Shown here: piece by piece, positions 34,122-43,925 of the stretch
Numbering within the stretch: position 1 is the stretch's first letter
Layout: each line of letters starts with the position of its first letter
Source of the DNA: Siphonodentalium dalli
Lineage: Eukaryota; Mollusca; Scaphopoda; Gadilida; Siphonodentaliidae
Assembly (NCBI GenBank): GCA_032622095.1
Contig: CP136066.1
Span: forward strand, 45,467,911 to 45,531,910
Direction of reading: 5' to 3'
Length of the DNA stretch: 64,000 bases
The notes under the pieces: model-generated
The model's input: the letters and a program-made list of their open reading frames with translations, nothing else
The model's database searches: none
What the model was told of the DNA's origin: nothing
Program-made: the position numbers and the translations under genes

Positions 34122-35846
34122 TAGGGCTGCACGGTAATGAAAAAAAAAACATATCGAATAACTAATTTTTTAACTAACCGAATAACTAACTAAATACCGA
34201 ATAAGTCATCCAAGTCAGAATATATGAGCATTTTATCAATATAGAGTTACCCTTCGTAGCTTCCCGAATGGTTTGATTGTTTATTGCAAAGTCGTCAATT
34301 AAGGCGAAACATGCTATAACATATATACAATATTTACAATAGGTCACAAAACAAAACAAAAAAACAATTGTTACACAATCATACATATATTAATATAGAA
34401 TATGATAAATGTATCGATATATCATAATATGTATTATAATATCTTATATATATAATCATTATCATCATATTTTGACTGCAATAATTAAATTTCAATTTAT
34501 ATGTATTATAATATCTTATATATATAATTATATTATAATTTAAGTCTTTATAATATCATTATCATCATATTTTGACTGCAATAATTATTCGCTACTATAA
34601 ATAATGTACCTAATCACAAGTTTTTAAATTTGGAATAATCGTTCAGTCATATTTTAATTTTCTTGATGCCAATTTGATAAAAATACTAACTTTTTTCAGT
34701 AGTAGTTGATTTTCCAAAGATAACAGTCTTTCGAATTTTTCTTTCGTAGGATTCTCCCAGTAATATTTCGGGATATAGTCTGATCGAATTGCCTGTAGTT
34801 CTTTGCAAATAATAATAAAGTGGTATTCATCACCCGTGCCATCACCGCAAATATCACAGGTTTTGTCACAATTATCCACAGATTTAGATTTTCATCTTGT
34901 ATATTCGACAGGCAGTTTTAGATTTGCGGTTCTAAATTTTAGCAAAATGTTTGCTAAGTGAGCCGGTAAAAAATTCAGATAGCGGCCCATGCCCGGTCTC
35001 GTTTTAATACTCATATAAAAACATAGTTTCGTATTTTGAAAGCATTAACAACGCATATTAATATTTACTGTGTACTTTTATTTAATTAACATGGACATCA
35101 ACTTCATAATTATATAACAACATCACACCAACAAGAATACATTTCACTTTAACCCGAAATGCGTCCACACCAATGACTTAGTGTTAACTTTTTCAAAAAT
35201 ATCCATTTTCAATTGAGTTACGGGACAGCCTTCAGGTGGATATATACCAATGTTAAATATGTTTTCACAAGGTATTATAGAGAACCCATTAGCTGTACTC
35301 AATTTTGTTTCACTGTCACGCCCATTTAGTGCCATCATTCTCAAAGTCGCCATTGTATTGTGTTGATTTAAGCTTTACTGCGGCGTGTGACGCTTATATG
35401 CACATGAGGTGCGACGTATGTAATTTCAAACCAGTCACAGTCAGTTAACACCAGCCTTTGAATGCAGACTAAGGGCGCCCTTTGTTTTATTCCCGGGATC
35501 ATACGCAATAGAGACGCCGCTACTGACTGTCACAAGCTGTGAATGAAACCCCATACCATCTTCCATTAATTATATACACAAATGCGAATTTCAATATTCC
35601 ACTATATAGCTCTACACGGTTCATATCTCATAACATTTTATTTCCCTTTGCGAGTTTCGTTACAAGCCACATTGATTTCCAATGGTATATACGACAATTT
35701 AACTTTAAAAAAATCTTTATTCGATACCTTGAAATGGAAACCGACGTACTCGGTATATCGAATAGTCAAAAAATCTATTCGGTTTCTCTCGGTATTCAAA
35801 TTGATATCGAATAAACGGTATATTATCGAAATACCGTGCAGCCCTA
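34122..35846. mobile_element. Non-autonomous hAT-like transposon, 1725 bp
   Basis: Terminal inverted repeats are TAGGGCTGCACGGTA at 34122 and TACCGTGCAGCCCTA ending at 35846. An 8-bp target duplication GTTGTACC is present at 34114-34121 and 35847-35854. Both features fit hAT elements. The subterminal DNA has AT-rich CGAATAACTAA-type words. No transposase is visible. The interior carries a LINE 3' fragment on the minus strand (about 34590-34980). This is the best-defined DNA transposon in the window. Confidence 0.88.
34590..34980 (-). pseudogene. 3' fragment of a LINE reverse transcriptase (C-terminal zinc knuckle)
   Basis: On the minus strand, RTANLKLPVEYT leads, after a stop, into CDICGDGTGDEYHFIIIC and then YYWENPTKEKFERLLS, IFIKLASRKLKYD. 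The same order (RTSNHRLPIE, CPMCKK...GDEFHYLMEC, a Leu-rich tail) ends the full-length LINE at 51.8-58.7 kb, but the sequences differ, so this is another CR1-like family. The CCHC-like knuckle C-x2-C...H-x4-C is intact. The downstream AT-rich tail contains two copies of CATCATATTTTGACTGCAAT (about 34464 and 34562). It is a 5'-truncated insertion nested in the hAT-like element. Confidence 0.75.
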
Positions 35847-35974
35847 GTTGTACCACAAAAAACTGATTGTAGGACTCCGCTACGCGTCGTCCTACAATCA
35901 GTTTTGTGTGGTACAACTTGACCATACACACCTCTACACCGTGTATTTATTTCTTAATTAAGTTAGCACCCTTC

Positions 35975-36190
35975 TTGAAATAATGCACGTGTATCGGTAC
36001 AATTGCGACTCCCATATATAAGTTATTTTTATGAATAATCGCGGTGTGGTGGTATCTTTACTTTTTCTGGGCTAATTTTCACAATCGACGGGTTGAATTT
36101 CGATGAAATTTCCGTTAAATCAAATGGTGCTGCTCATTTGCAAATTTGAGCAGCAATTTCGAGAATATAATTTGGACTATGGAGGTGGTT
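35975..36190 (+). repeat. Dispersed repeat Y, copy 1, contiguous with repeat X copy 2
   Basis: Contains GTGTATCGGTAC, TTTTTATGAATAATCGCGGT, CACAATCGACGGGTTGAA and TTGAGCAGCAATTTCGAGAA. Copies are at 38500-38713 and 42388-42605. Here it runs straight into GGTTTTGATGCCACATACCC, the start of the X-type sequence. Confidence 0.7.
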
Positions 36191-37340
36191 TTGATGCCAC
36201 ATACCCAATGGACAGGGGGGAACAATCCCCTTCTTGGTACGACCGAACCTGACATCGAATGAGTTAATTTAGTGCAATTGTCCATATCTCATATAAAAAA
36301 AAATCGGCGGTTTCCTTTTCACTGACTTCACCCATCGCCGCTTTTTGAAACGCATTTCAGGAAATGGCACCATTTTGATAATCTCTAAACAATGGCTTGA
36401 TTAGCCCATTGTCTCATTTTTGTCCGTCCGTTATTAATTTCCGGGTGCCTGAGGAATATATAATAACAGTGATAACTGAACAGGGCTACATGCATTGCAT
36501 GATTTGTACAAAACATAGACTCCACGTCCTACGCCCATACATGGTTGATGCATTGTATATCGGAGAGACAATTTCACACAGAGTTTACGGATATGGGACA
36601 TCGGTTACAGAGTACAGTTTCTAATCGCGGGATACGGACGATTGCACAACAGTGATAACAAGTGGAGAATTCATTGTACATAATTATAGTTACTTCTTTA
36701 TTCGCATTGTGTTTTGTCAACTTGAAATAATATGTGTTATATGTTATATTCTTTATAAAAATCTTCATCGTTTTGGAGGAAATAAAGATATAATAATAAT
36801 AATAGTATGGCCAGGATTGGTCGTCTTCCTACTGATCTTGTTTTACTTACCGTTATAGTTGTATTGATGTATATAACTTTCAAAAAAATATAATTTAATT
36901 TTAGTCTCTTTATTGAATTTACCAGGACTATTTCATTTGCATTGGTGAAAAATCATTTTAAAATTTTTTAATTTAAATTAAAAAAACTAAATTTTGCAAT
37001 ACCACACTAAGCCCCAAAACGAACCTTATCTACACTATTTGTCTAATTGTACTTAATTTAGCTGACCTCTTTGTTTTCGATGGTGTCTGCATGGTGTTAT
37101 ATCATGATGCTATGAAGAAGCCAATGTGTTTTCAAAACACTGGTGTTTCATAATCAGCCTACCAACTAATCACTGGCCACTGTGTTTTAAAAGTTGAAAC
37201 TTGAATTGACCAATACGTTAATTAATTTCAATAAAGTATATAAAAATAAATATTATCGTAAAACTTATGGGAGGGCACTTGACATGAGGTCGAATGTACA
37301 CACGCAGGTTAGGGTGCATTTACATTGCTACAGAAATGTA
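36184..37340 (+). repeat. Dispersed repeat X, copy 2, carrying a LINE 3' tail
   Basis: Matches 40769-41515 and, in part, 30242-31070. Between 36660 and 36808 the copy is interrupted by AT-rich DNA ending GGAGGAAATAAAGATA and (ATA)n, which looks like the 3' end of a LINE (poly(A) signal-like AATAAA plus a simple tail). Confidence 0.65.
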
Positions 37341-38287
37341 CACAGATCTACATGTCGCCCTCTGCACATTCGAACAATGAGTCTACCAAGCTCTACCAGC
37401 GACGTTCGATCTCTCAAGGGTAAATGTCTTGTCAGTGTTGATCTTTACTCAACACGCAGTGTTATATTTTACATGCTAAGACACAAGTACACTTGATAAC
37501 TTAATGAATAACCCATCGCAACAGCCATGATTGTTCTTACTAATGAAATTAATATAAGTAGATAAACATGCATGCATTGAGATAATATAAAACAATCTTA
37601 CCACAATAATGATATGTGAGTCAATGAGGAATTACAACCAGGCCACGGTCAAACACAATTCTGGACGATATATCGTGCAATTATATATAGCGTCGTGAAT
37701 ACAATTTAGCAAAACTTAATGAGTAGATATCAACCTTTTCGAAAAGCAATGGTCAATTGGCCCAGTCGACTCATTGTGAGGACAATCAGCGGGTGACCTG
37801 CATGGATAGCTATGACACAGAATTATGACGAACCAATTGTCACCAAATTCCACCATAATAAATTGTCACACCTGCTATGCCATCGCTACTGTGGTACGTG
37901 TGTCCGCAGCCAATACATCGACATCTGTAATGTTCTTTCTAATTATGGTCGATCGTTTTACTAAACATCGTTTCGATTGAACCGGATACATTCATCGGAC
38001 TCTTTCTCGTGTTATATTGGACCGTGACATGTTTGTCATTGTCTTCAATGTATCTTATCACATATCAATAGTATTGACGTGATCAGGCACTGAAAACTAA
38101 GGAATGGAAACAAAGGTTTTTTAATAACTTTGGTTATATGGATATTCGCATTTCAATTAACACGCTCTGAACACCCGCGTCTATAACAACACGATGAAGG
38201 TTACTGAAGTGCGAACCGTTCATTTATGCCATAGCGCTCAAGTACTTCGTTAGTATGTCATATTTTTGATGCCCCGAGACGATACCG
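37341..38287. other. Intron 1: no gene seen
   Basis: Non-coding. No repeat, array or exon I can support. Confidence 0.5.
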
Positions 38288-38390
38288 TTAAAGACATATT
38301 ATGGACAACTTTCGGGGGCGTTAAACTGATAAGTTAGCATTCAGGTGCTATGTCAACTGGATGAATGTAACATTCTACTAACATCACCGA
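38288..38390 (+). repeat. Short dispersed repeat (copy 3 of 3)
   Basis: Same family as 14311-14410: TTAAAGACATATTATGGAC at the start and GAATGTAACATTCTACTAA at the end. Confidence 0.55.
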
Positions 38391-38757
38391 AAATCTGAAT
38401 CAAATCGACCGAAACACTGCATAGAAAACATCGTCTGAACTACGCTCAATTGTAAATATTTACATCTCGGTACCATATATTCGATTTATTTAGTATTAAG
38501 TTAGCACCCTTGCACGTGTATCGGTACCATTCCGACTCCCATACATAAGTTATTTTTATGAATAATCGCGGTGTGGTGGTGTCTTTACTTTTTCTGGGCC
38601 AATTTTCACAATCGACGGGTTGAAGTTCGATGAAATTTCCGTTAAATAAAATGGTGCTGCTCATTTGCCAATTTGAGCAGCAATTTCGAGAATATAATTT
38701 GGACTATGGAGGTGATAATTAATTACGTAACGCACACACCACGAGCTCCTCCTCCAA

Positions 38758-39401
38758 TCTCATATATATTTTGAAGACCTCTGTCTGTTTGTTTGTCTGT
38801 ATGTTTGTATGTTTGTCTGTATGTTTGTCATTTATACAAATCTACGATTCTCGACCGATCGGGACCAAACTTGGTACGTGTATGTAGTTTAACCAGGCGG
38901 TGGACGTTGTCGTATTGGCGAGCCCGTGCGGCGCCCGCTTCGCGCATGCGCAGACGAGATCTCGGAAACGGGTGGAGCTATCGACTTGAAATTTGGTATG
39001 TGAATGTATCTTGCCCCGTGTACGAATTTTATCGGGTCGCCGAGCTCGTGCGACGCCAGCTTCGCGCATGCGCAGACGAGATCTCGGAAACGGGTGGAGC
39101 TATCGACTTGAAATTTGGCATGTGAATGTATCTTGCCCCGGATACGAATTTTATCGGGTCGCCGAGTCCGTGCGAAGCCAGCTTCGCGCATGCGCAGACC
39201 AGATCTCGGAAACGGGTGGAGCTATCGACTTGAAATTTGGTATGTGAATGTATCTTGCCCCGGATACAAATTTTATCGGGTCGCCGAGCCCGTGCGACGC
39301 CAGCTTCGCGCATGCGCAGACCAGATATAGGAAACGGGTAGAGCTATCGACTTGAAATTTGGTTTTTGAATAGCCCGGACAACGTCGGGCTCATCGGCTA
39401 G
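38758..39401 (+). mobile_element. Helitron-like non-autonomous element A (644 bp)
   Basis: Starts with TC after A (A|TCTCATATATATTTTGAA) and ends with CTAG. A GC-rich hairpin (GCCCGGAC...GTCGGGC) sits 6 bp before the end. These are Helitron rules: 5' TC, 3' hairpin plus CTRR, no TIR, no TSD. The interior is (TGTT)n-like DNA and about 3.5 tandem units of 122 bp (38890-39360). No Rep/helicase is encoded. Confidence 0.7.
38890..39360 (+). repeat. 122-bp tandem repeat inside Helitron A
   Basis: AGATCTCGGAAACGGGTGGA recurs at 38957, 39079 and 39201 (with a variant at 39323), exactly 122 bp apart. Each unit contains GACTTGAAATTTGGTATGTG and CTTCGCGCATGCGCAGAC. A further 1.4 units are at 39925-40095 inside Helitron B. 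Open frames on both strands are repeat artefacts. Confidence 0.95.
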
Positions 39402-40128
39402 TCTATTATATATTTTGAAAGATCTGTGTGTGTGTGTGTATCTGTCTGTGTGTGTGTGTGTGTAATCGATGAACTCAAAAACGACCGACCCGATTTCGAT
39501 GAAACTTGGTACGTGGGGGTATTTTCGGCCGGGGGTTAACATAGGCCTATTGATTTTCAGATCCGAGGTCAACTTTTCACGTGCCGAGGTCAAATCTGTT
39601 TTTACGCCGTTTTGCGCTAATATATTTCAGTTCGGTGCTCACAAATCGATTCGATATAGCGCGAATAATAAATTGCCAGTCATATAATTTGCACGGTTAG
39701 CATCTGTGGCGCTTCATCTTTCCAATGATGTATCACACGCCTGTGTACGTTTAAAGTTTCTACCTTAATTATCGAGAAGAACGCAGGACCATGCTTCGCA
39801 CATCGAAAATCATTGCGTAAATATATTACGCCATCAACATATCGTGACGTGTTCGCGTTAACTCTTAACCGGCCGATGTCGCGTTAACTCATCACCGGCC
39901 GAGGTATCCGCAAATGACATTGGGCTATATATCTCGGAAACGGGTGGAGCTATCGACTTGAAATTTGGTATGTGAATGTATCTTGCCCCGGATACGAATT
40001 TTATCGGGTCGCCGAGCCCGTGCGACGCCAGCTTCGCGCATGCGCAGACCAGATCTCGGAAACGGGTGGAGCAATCAACTTGAAATTTGTTTTTTGAATA
40101 GCCCGGACGAAGTCGGGTCACCTTCTAG
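39402..40128 (+). mobile_element. Helitron-like non-autonomous element B (727 bp)
   Basis: Begins TCTATTATATATTTTGAAAG immediately after the CTAG of element A and ends GTCGGGTCACCTTCTAG. The hairpin GCCCGGAC/GTCGGGT lies just before the end. It includes (GT)n, a copy of ACTCAAAAACGACCGACCCG and 1.4 units of the 122-bp repeat. Confidence 0.7.
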
Positions 40129-40746
40129 TCTATTATATATTTTGAAAGATCTGTGTGTGTGTGTGTATCTGTCTGTGTGTGTGTGTGTAATCGATGAACT
40201 CAAAAACGACCGACCCGATTTCGATGAAACTTGGTACGTGGGGGTATTTTCGCCCGGAGGTTAACATAGGCCTATTAATTTGTCCGTGCGACGTGACCTT
40301 GATCTTGAAATCGGGTCATTTCAAGGTCAAACGCCCGAATATCACGGGATTTCGATGAAACTTGGTATGTGGGGGTACTTTCGTATGGGGAGTCTCATAA
40401 GCATATTCATTTGCCCGTGCGACGTGGCCTTGACCTTGAAATCGGGTCAATTCAAGGTCAAATCGCGAATTTTGATGAGATTTCGACGAAATTTGATACG
40501 TAGGGTTTCTTTTGTCCACTGAGTGTATTGGACGGGTCGAGTCGTGACCCCGACTGACCTTTACCTTCAAAATGATCAATTCGAGGTCAAAACGGGTAAA
40601 ACCGGATGGATTTCGATGGGTACTTTTGTCGGGTACTTTTGTCCGGGCAGTGTTTTGAACGGGTCAAATCGTTACCACACCTGACCTTGACCTTCAAAAT
40701 GATCAATTCAAGGTCAAAGCCCGGACGAAGTCGGGTCACCTTCTAG
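40129..40746 (+). mobile_element. Helitron-like non-autonomous element C (618 bp)
   Basis: Begins TCTATTATATATTTTGAAAG directly after B and ends with the same hairpin and CTTCTAG, followed by T of the flank. The interior has diverged tandem segments around GATTTCGATGAAACTTGGTA and GACCTTGACCTTCAAAATGA. No coding capacity. Confidence 0.7.
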
Positions 40747-41515
40747 TATAAATATATATTTCATTGTAAGCGCGGGTGGTTTTGATGCCACATACCCAAT
40801 GCACAGGCGGGGAACAATCCTCTTCTTGGTACGACCGAACCTGACATCGAATGAGTTAATTTAGTGCAAATGTCCATATCTCATATAAACAAAATCGGCG
40901 GTTTCCTTTTCGCTGACTTCACCCATCGCCGCTTTTTGAAACGCATAGCAGGAAATGGCACTCTTTTAACAAGTGGAGAATTTGTTTTGTACAGGGCCAG
41001 TATGGCCAGGATTGGTCGTCTTCCTACTGATCTTGTTTTACTTACCGTTATAGTTGTATTGATGTATATAACTTTCCAAAAAATAAAATTTAATTTTAGT
41101 CTCTTTTTTGAATTTACCAGGACTATTTCATTTGCATTGGTGAAAAATCATTTAAAAAAATTTAAATTTAAATTAAAAAAACTAAATTTTGCAATACCAC
41201 ACTAAGCCCCAAAACGAACCTTATCTACACTATTTGTCTAATTGTACTTAATTTAGCTGACCTCTTTGTTTTCGATGGTGTTTGCATGGTGTTATATCAT
41301 AATGCTATGAAGAAGCCAATGTGTTTTCAAAACACTGGTGTTTCATAATCAGCTGACCAACTAATCACTGGCCACTGTGTTTTAAAAGTTGAAACTTGAA
41401 AAATAAATATTATCGTAAAACTTATGGGAGGGCACTTGACATGAGGTCGAATGTACACACGCAGGTTAGGGTGCATTTACATTGCTATAGAAATGTACAC
41501 AGATCTACACCCAGA

Positions 41516-42387
41516 CTAGTGTAAACAGGTTGATATAGAAATTCGCACAGAAAGAAAACGGTATTAGTTCGTGTGAGCAAAAATCGTGTCCGCTAACGTC
41601 ACGGTAAACGCCGAAGCATTGCGACAGGCAAATCAGTTTTGATTAATTGTTACTCGGGCTTGGCGAATGTCTTCGTTGTCATTTCAACCCGTATATTTCG
41701 AATATTGGACACGGACTGGGACGTGGCAACTTGTTCAAAGGTTGGAAATTTCATACCTTACACAACATTAGTTGTAATTTCCAAACCAACAGTAGATTGA
41801 AAATGATCTTGTAGTTTGATTTTCAAACATTTTATTTGGGGGGGGGGCGGGTATTGTTTTCGGACCAATATTTGCATAATTTCCTACTTTTTATCAACAT
41901 TTTGGGCTGGAATGGCAATCAGCTGGAAATTTTCCAACCTTATCATAGGGGCGGGTGTCATGTTGGAAATGTCCAACACTTAGAAAGATTGCGTCCTGGT
42001 CCCTCCCCGTGGCCAGTCATCATCATCATATTTATTGTCCAACAGCTATATATAAAAACTGCATGTAATTTAAGAAAACAATATTGTCCTAAATTGATCA
42101 ACATTGTCATTGGAATTGTCATCAGTTGGAAATTTTACTACATTTGGTCAAATAAAGGGTGTTGTAGGGTAACTGCATGATTTTCATTCTTTCTTCGAAC
42201 AATTATCAAGTGGTATAAGGATACACTTTAAATACATGCGGCACATACCAAATCGCTGTTATCTGCTGATAGTTGATACATGTTTATGTCTGGCCTAAAC
42301 TGACACGACTCGCAGTGAATTGTCAATTACCAGAGTACTGATCAGCGAGCGTTCAATATTAGTAATCATGTTGTGATCACAGTATAA
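41516..42387. other. Intron 1: low-complexity stretch, no gene
   Basis: 41690-42140 repeats TTGGAAATTT.C-type words irregularly; similar words recur at 60430-60960. A G-run lies at 41838-41846. Nothing coding is recognised. Confidence 0.5.
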
Positions 42388-42605
42388 TGCATGTGTATCG
42401 GTACCATTCCGACTCCCTCCGACTCCCATATATAAGTTATTTTTATGAGTAATCGCGGTATATTGGTAGCTTTACTTTCTCTTGGCCAATTTTTACAATC
42501 GACGGGTTGAATTTCGATAAAATTTCCGTTAAATAAAATGATGCTGCTCATTTGCCAATTTGAGTAGCAATTTCGAGAATATATTTTGGACTAGGGAGGT
42601 GATAA
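42388..42605 (+). repeat. Dispersed repeat Y, copy 3
   Basis: Matches 35975-36190 and 38500-38713. Like 38714, its end continues ATAATTAATTACGTA. A short CCGACTCC duplication is at 42408-42426. Confidence 0.7.
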
Positions 42606-42639
42606 TTAATTACGTAGCGGACACCGCGAGCTCTGCCAC

Positions 42640-42999
42640 CGCGGCTTGCCAAGCTCCGGCCGCCAGCGATGTTTCCGTGTTCAGCCATGTTCCTCCGTGT
42701 TCATGTCGCGGTCACCGGTGGTATGGCCGTGGTCACCCGTGGTCATAGCGTGGAGTTCCGTGTTCAAACGTGATCATTTGGCCGTGGTCACCCGTTCGTC
42801 GTACCGTGATCATAGCGTGGATGTTCCGTGTTCAAACGTGATCAGAGCGTGTTCAAACGTGATCAGAGCGTGTTCAAAATCTGAACACGATTGAACACGT
42901 TTACTCAGACCGTGTTCTTGGCGAGTTCAGATTTTGAACACGGAAAAATCGCGCGTGGTCTTCCGTGGACATGTAAAAAACCACGGGCCTTGTACTGTA
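42640..42999 (-). repeat. CGTG-motif array B with terminal sequence
   Basis: Dense CGTGTTC, CGTGATC, GTGGTCA words. Ends AAAAAACCACGGGCCTTGTA CTGT at 42999, the inverse of the start of array A at 25829. Within it, AACGTGATCAGAGCGTGTTC is tandemly repeated at about 42833-42875. Confidence 0.7.
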
Positions 43000-43900
43000 T
43001 ATAGTGATAATCTGGACATATATTCTGTTAACTATAGTGTAGAATATAGAACGGGGGTAATTCATTTTATTCCCCATTTATAATGTTCTAGAATGTGCTT
43101 CGAACTGTCGTACTGCGTCATTACGCAAAACTAAAATATGCAGCTTCAAATATGTAACCTCCAGTCACAACAGCAGCGACAACATCCAAAAGCTATTTCA
43201 ACATTACTGTTTGGCTTTCTTCCACTGATAAAAACAAATGTGACATAAATAGTACTTTAACACTTTCTATACTAAATGGATTATACAATTCAGTTATTCG
43301 GGTATGCATTGGAATTGTATATTATCCATTTGGGGCGATCATGCAATAAAGGTAAACGGCAGACATGAAAACTGATAATACAAGAGCAGAATGATTCATT
43401 TTCATTGGTAGTAAATGTTCGTTGAACTTATTATCTGAACATTTCCCAAAGGGAACTACTCGTCAGTGAGTATTTAGTATAGAAAGGGTTAAAATACCAA
43501 ACATTGCTATTTAATAATTTAAAAATTTATGCCATAATAATTGCTATCGAAGTCTTCTAAATCATCAAAACTGTGTAAAACGGATGTGGATAGATTTGTT
43601 GTTGACAGATCATCATTTGAGTTGATGAATCGCTGCGAAATCAAATCCCCGTTATTGGAAGCGCGGTTGTTGAGAAAAATATTCCTTGTTGTTTACTTAG
43701 AAATTTGGTAATATATCAAGTTCATGTCGTACTGGTAAACATTTATAATCTGAGCATTCTGAGCTTGTACAGCTGTTTAACTTGATTATTTCCAAATTCC
43801 TGTGCGGAATATTGTGGGGAAATAAGGTAACAATAATCAAAGCCCCAAACAACACAATTGGCTACATATTATTGTATATGTTATATATTTTGTTTTACAG
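43000..43900. other. End of intron 1: no gene seen
   Basis: AT-rich. 43421-43510 is similar to 49575-49660 (GTTGAACTTATTATCTGAAC). The intron ends in the acceptor TATATTTTGTTTTACAG at 43900. Confidence 0.6.
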
Positions 43901-43925
43901 ACACCAGCACTAAAGAACGCTAGGG
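43901..43925 (+). CDS. PAN/apple-fibrinogen-related lectin, exon 2 (25-nt microexon)
   Basis: The exon is bounded by a T-rich acceptor ending TTTACAG and the donor GTGAGT. It opens in phase 0, matching the end of exon 1, and encodes TPALKNAR plus the first base of an Asp codon. Exon 3 opens with AC, completing GAC (Asp110), so the frame is preserved across all three exons. TPALKNAR followed by DCKDLMD reads as the usual short linker into a fibrinogen domain (the RDC start is typical of the family). The phase agreement on both sides is strong evidence for such a small exon. It would be missed by most automatic gene finders. Confidence 0.75.

Larger units (their letters stand above)
34076..35955. 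mobile_element. Hairpin element split by a hAT-like insertion
   Basis: 34076-34121 joined to 35855-35877 is the inverse of 35888-35955. Shared words are AAGAAATAAATACACGGTGT, GTATGGTCAAGTTGTACCAC and CTGATTGTAGGAC. The arms are about 70 bp and meet around a 10-bp loop (TCCGCTACGC). The left arm is interrupted exactly by the hAT-like element, which duplicated GTTGTACC. Confidence 0.7.
38500..41515 (+). repeat. Repeat Y plus X, copy 3, split by Helitron-like elements
   Basis: 38500-38713 is the Y part and 40769-41515 the X part. The stretch between them holds the three Helitron-like elements at 38758-40746 plus short flanks. In copy 1 (35975-37340) the corresponding parts abut directly. Confidence 0.65.

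Noticed and set aside
38793..40121. Arg/Ala-rich repeated open frames of 70-110 codons on both strands
   Set aside because: Generated by the 122-bp tandem unit, whose length is not a multiple of three; frames change between units.
25829..42999. A single 17-kb transposon bounded by the two CGTG-array termini
   Set aside because: No target duplication and no internal transposase; kept only as an alternative in the findings.
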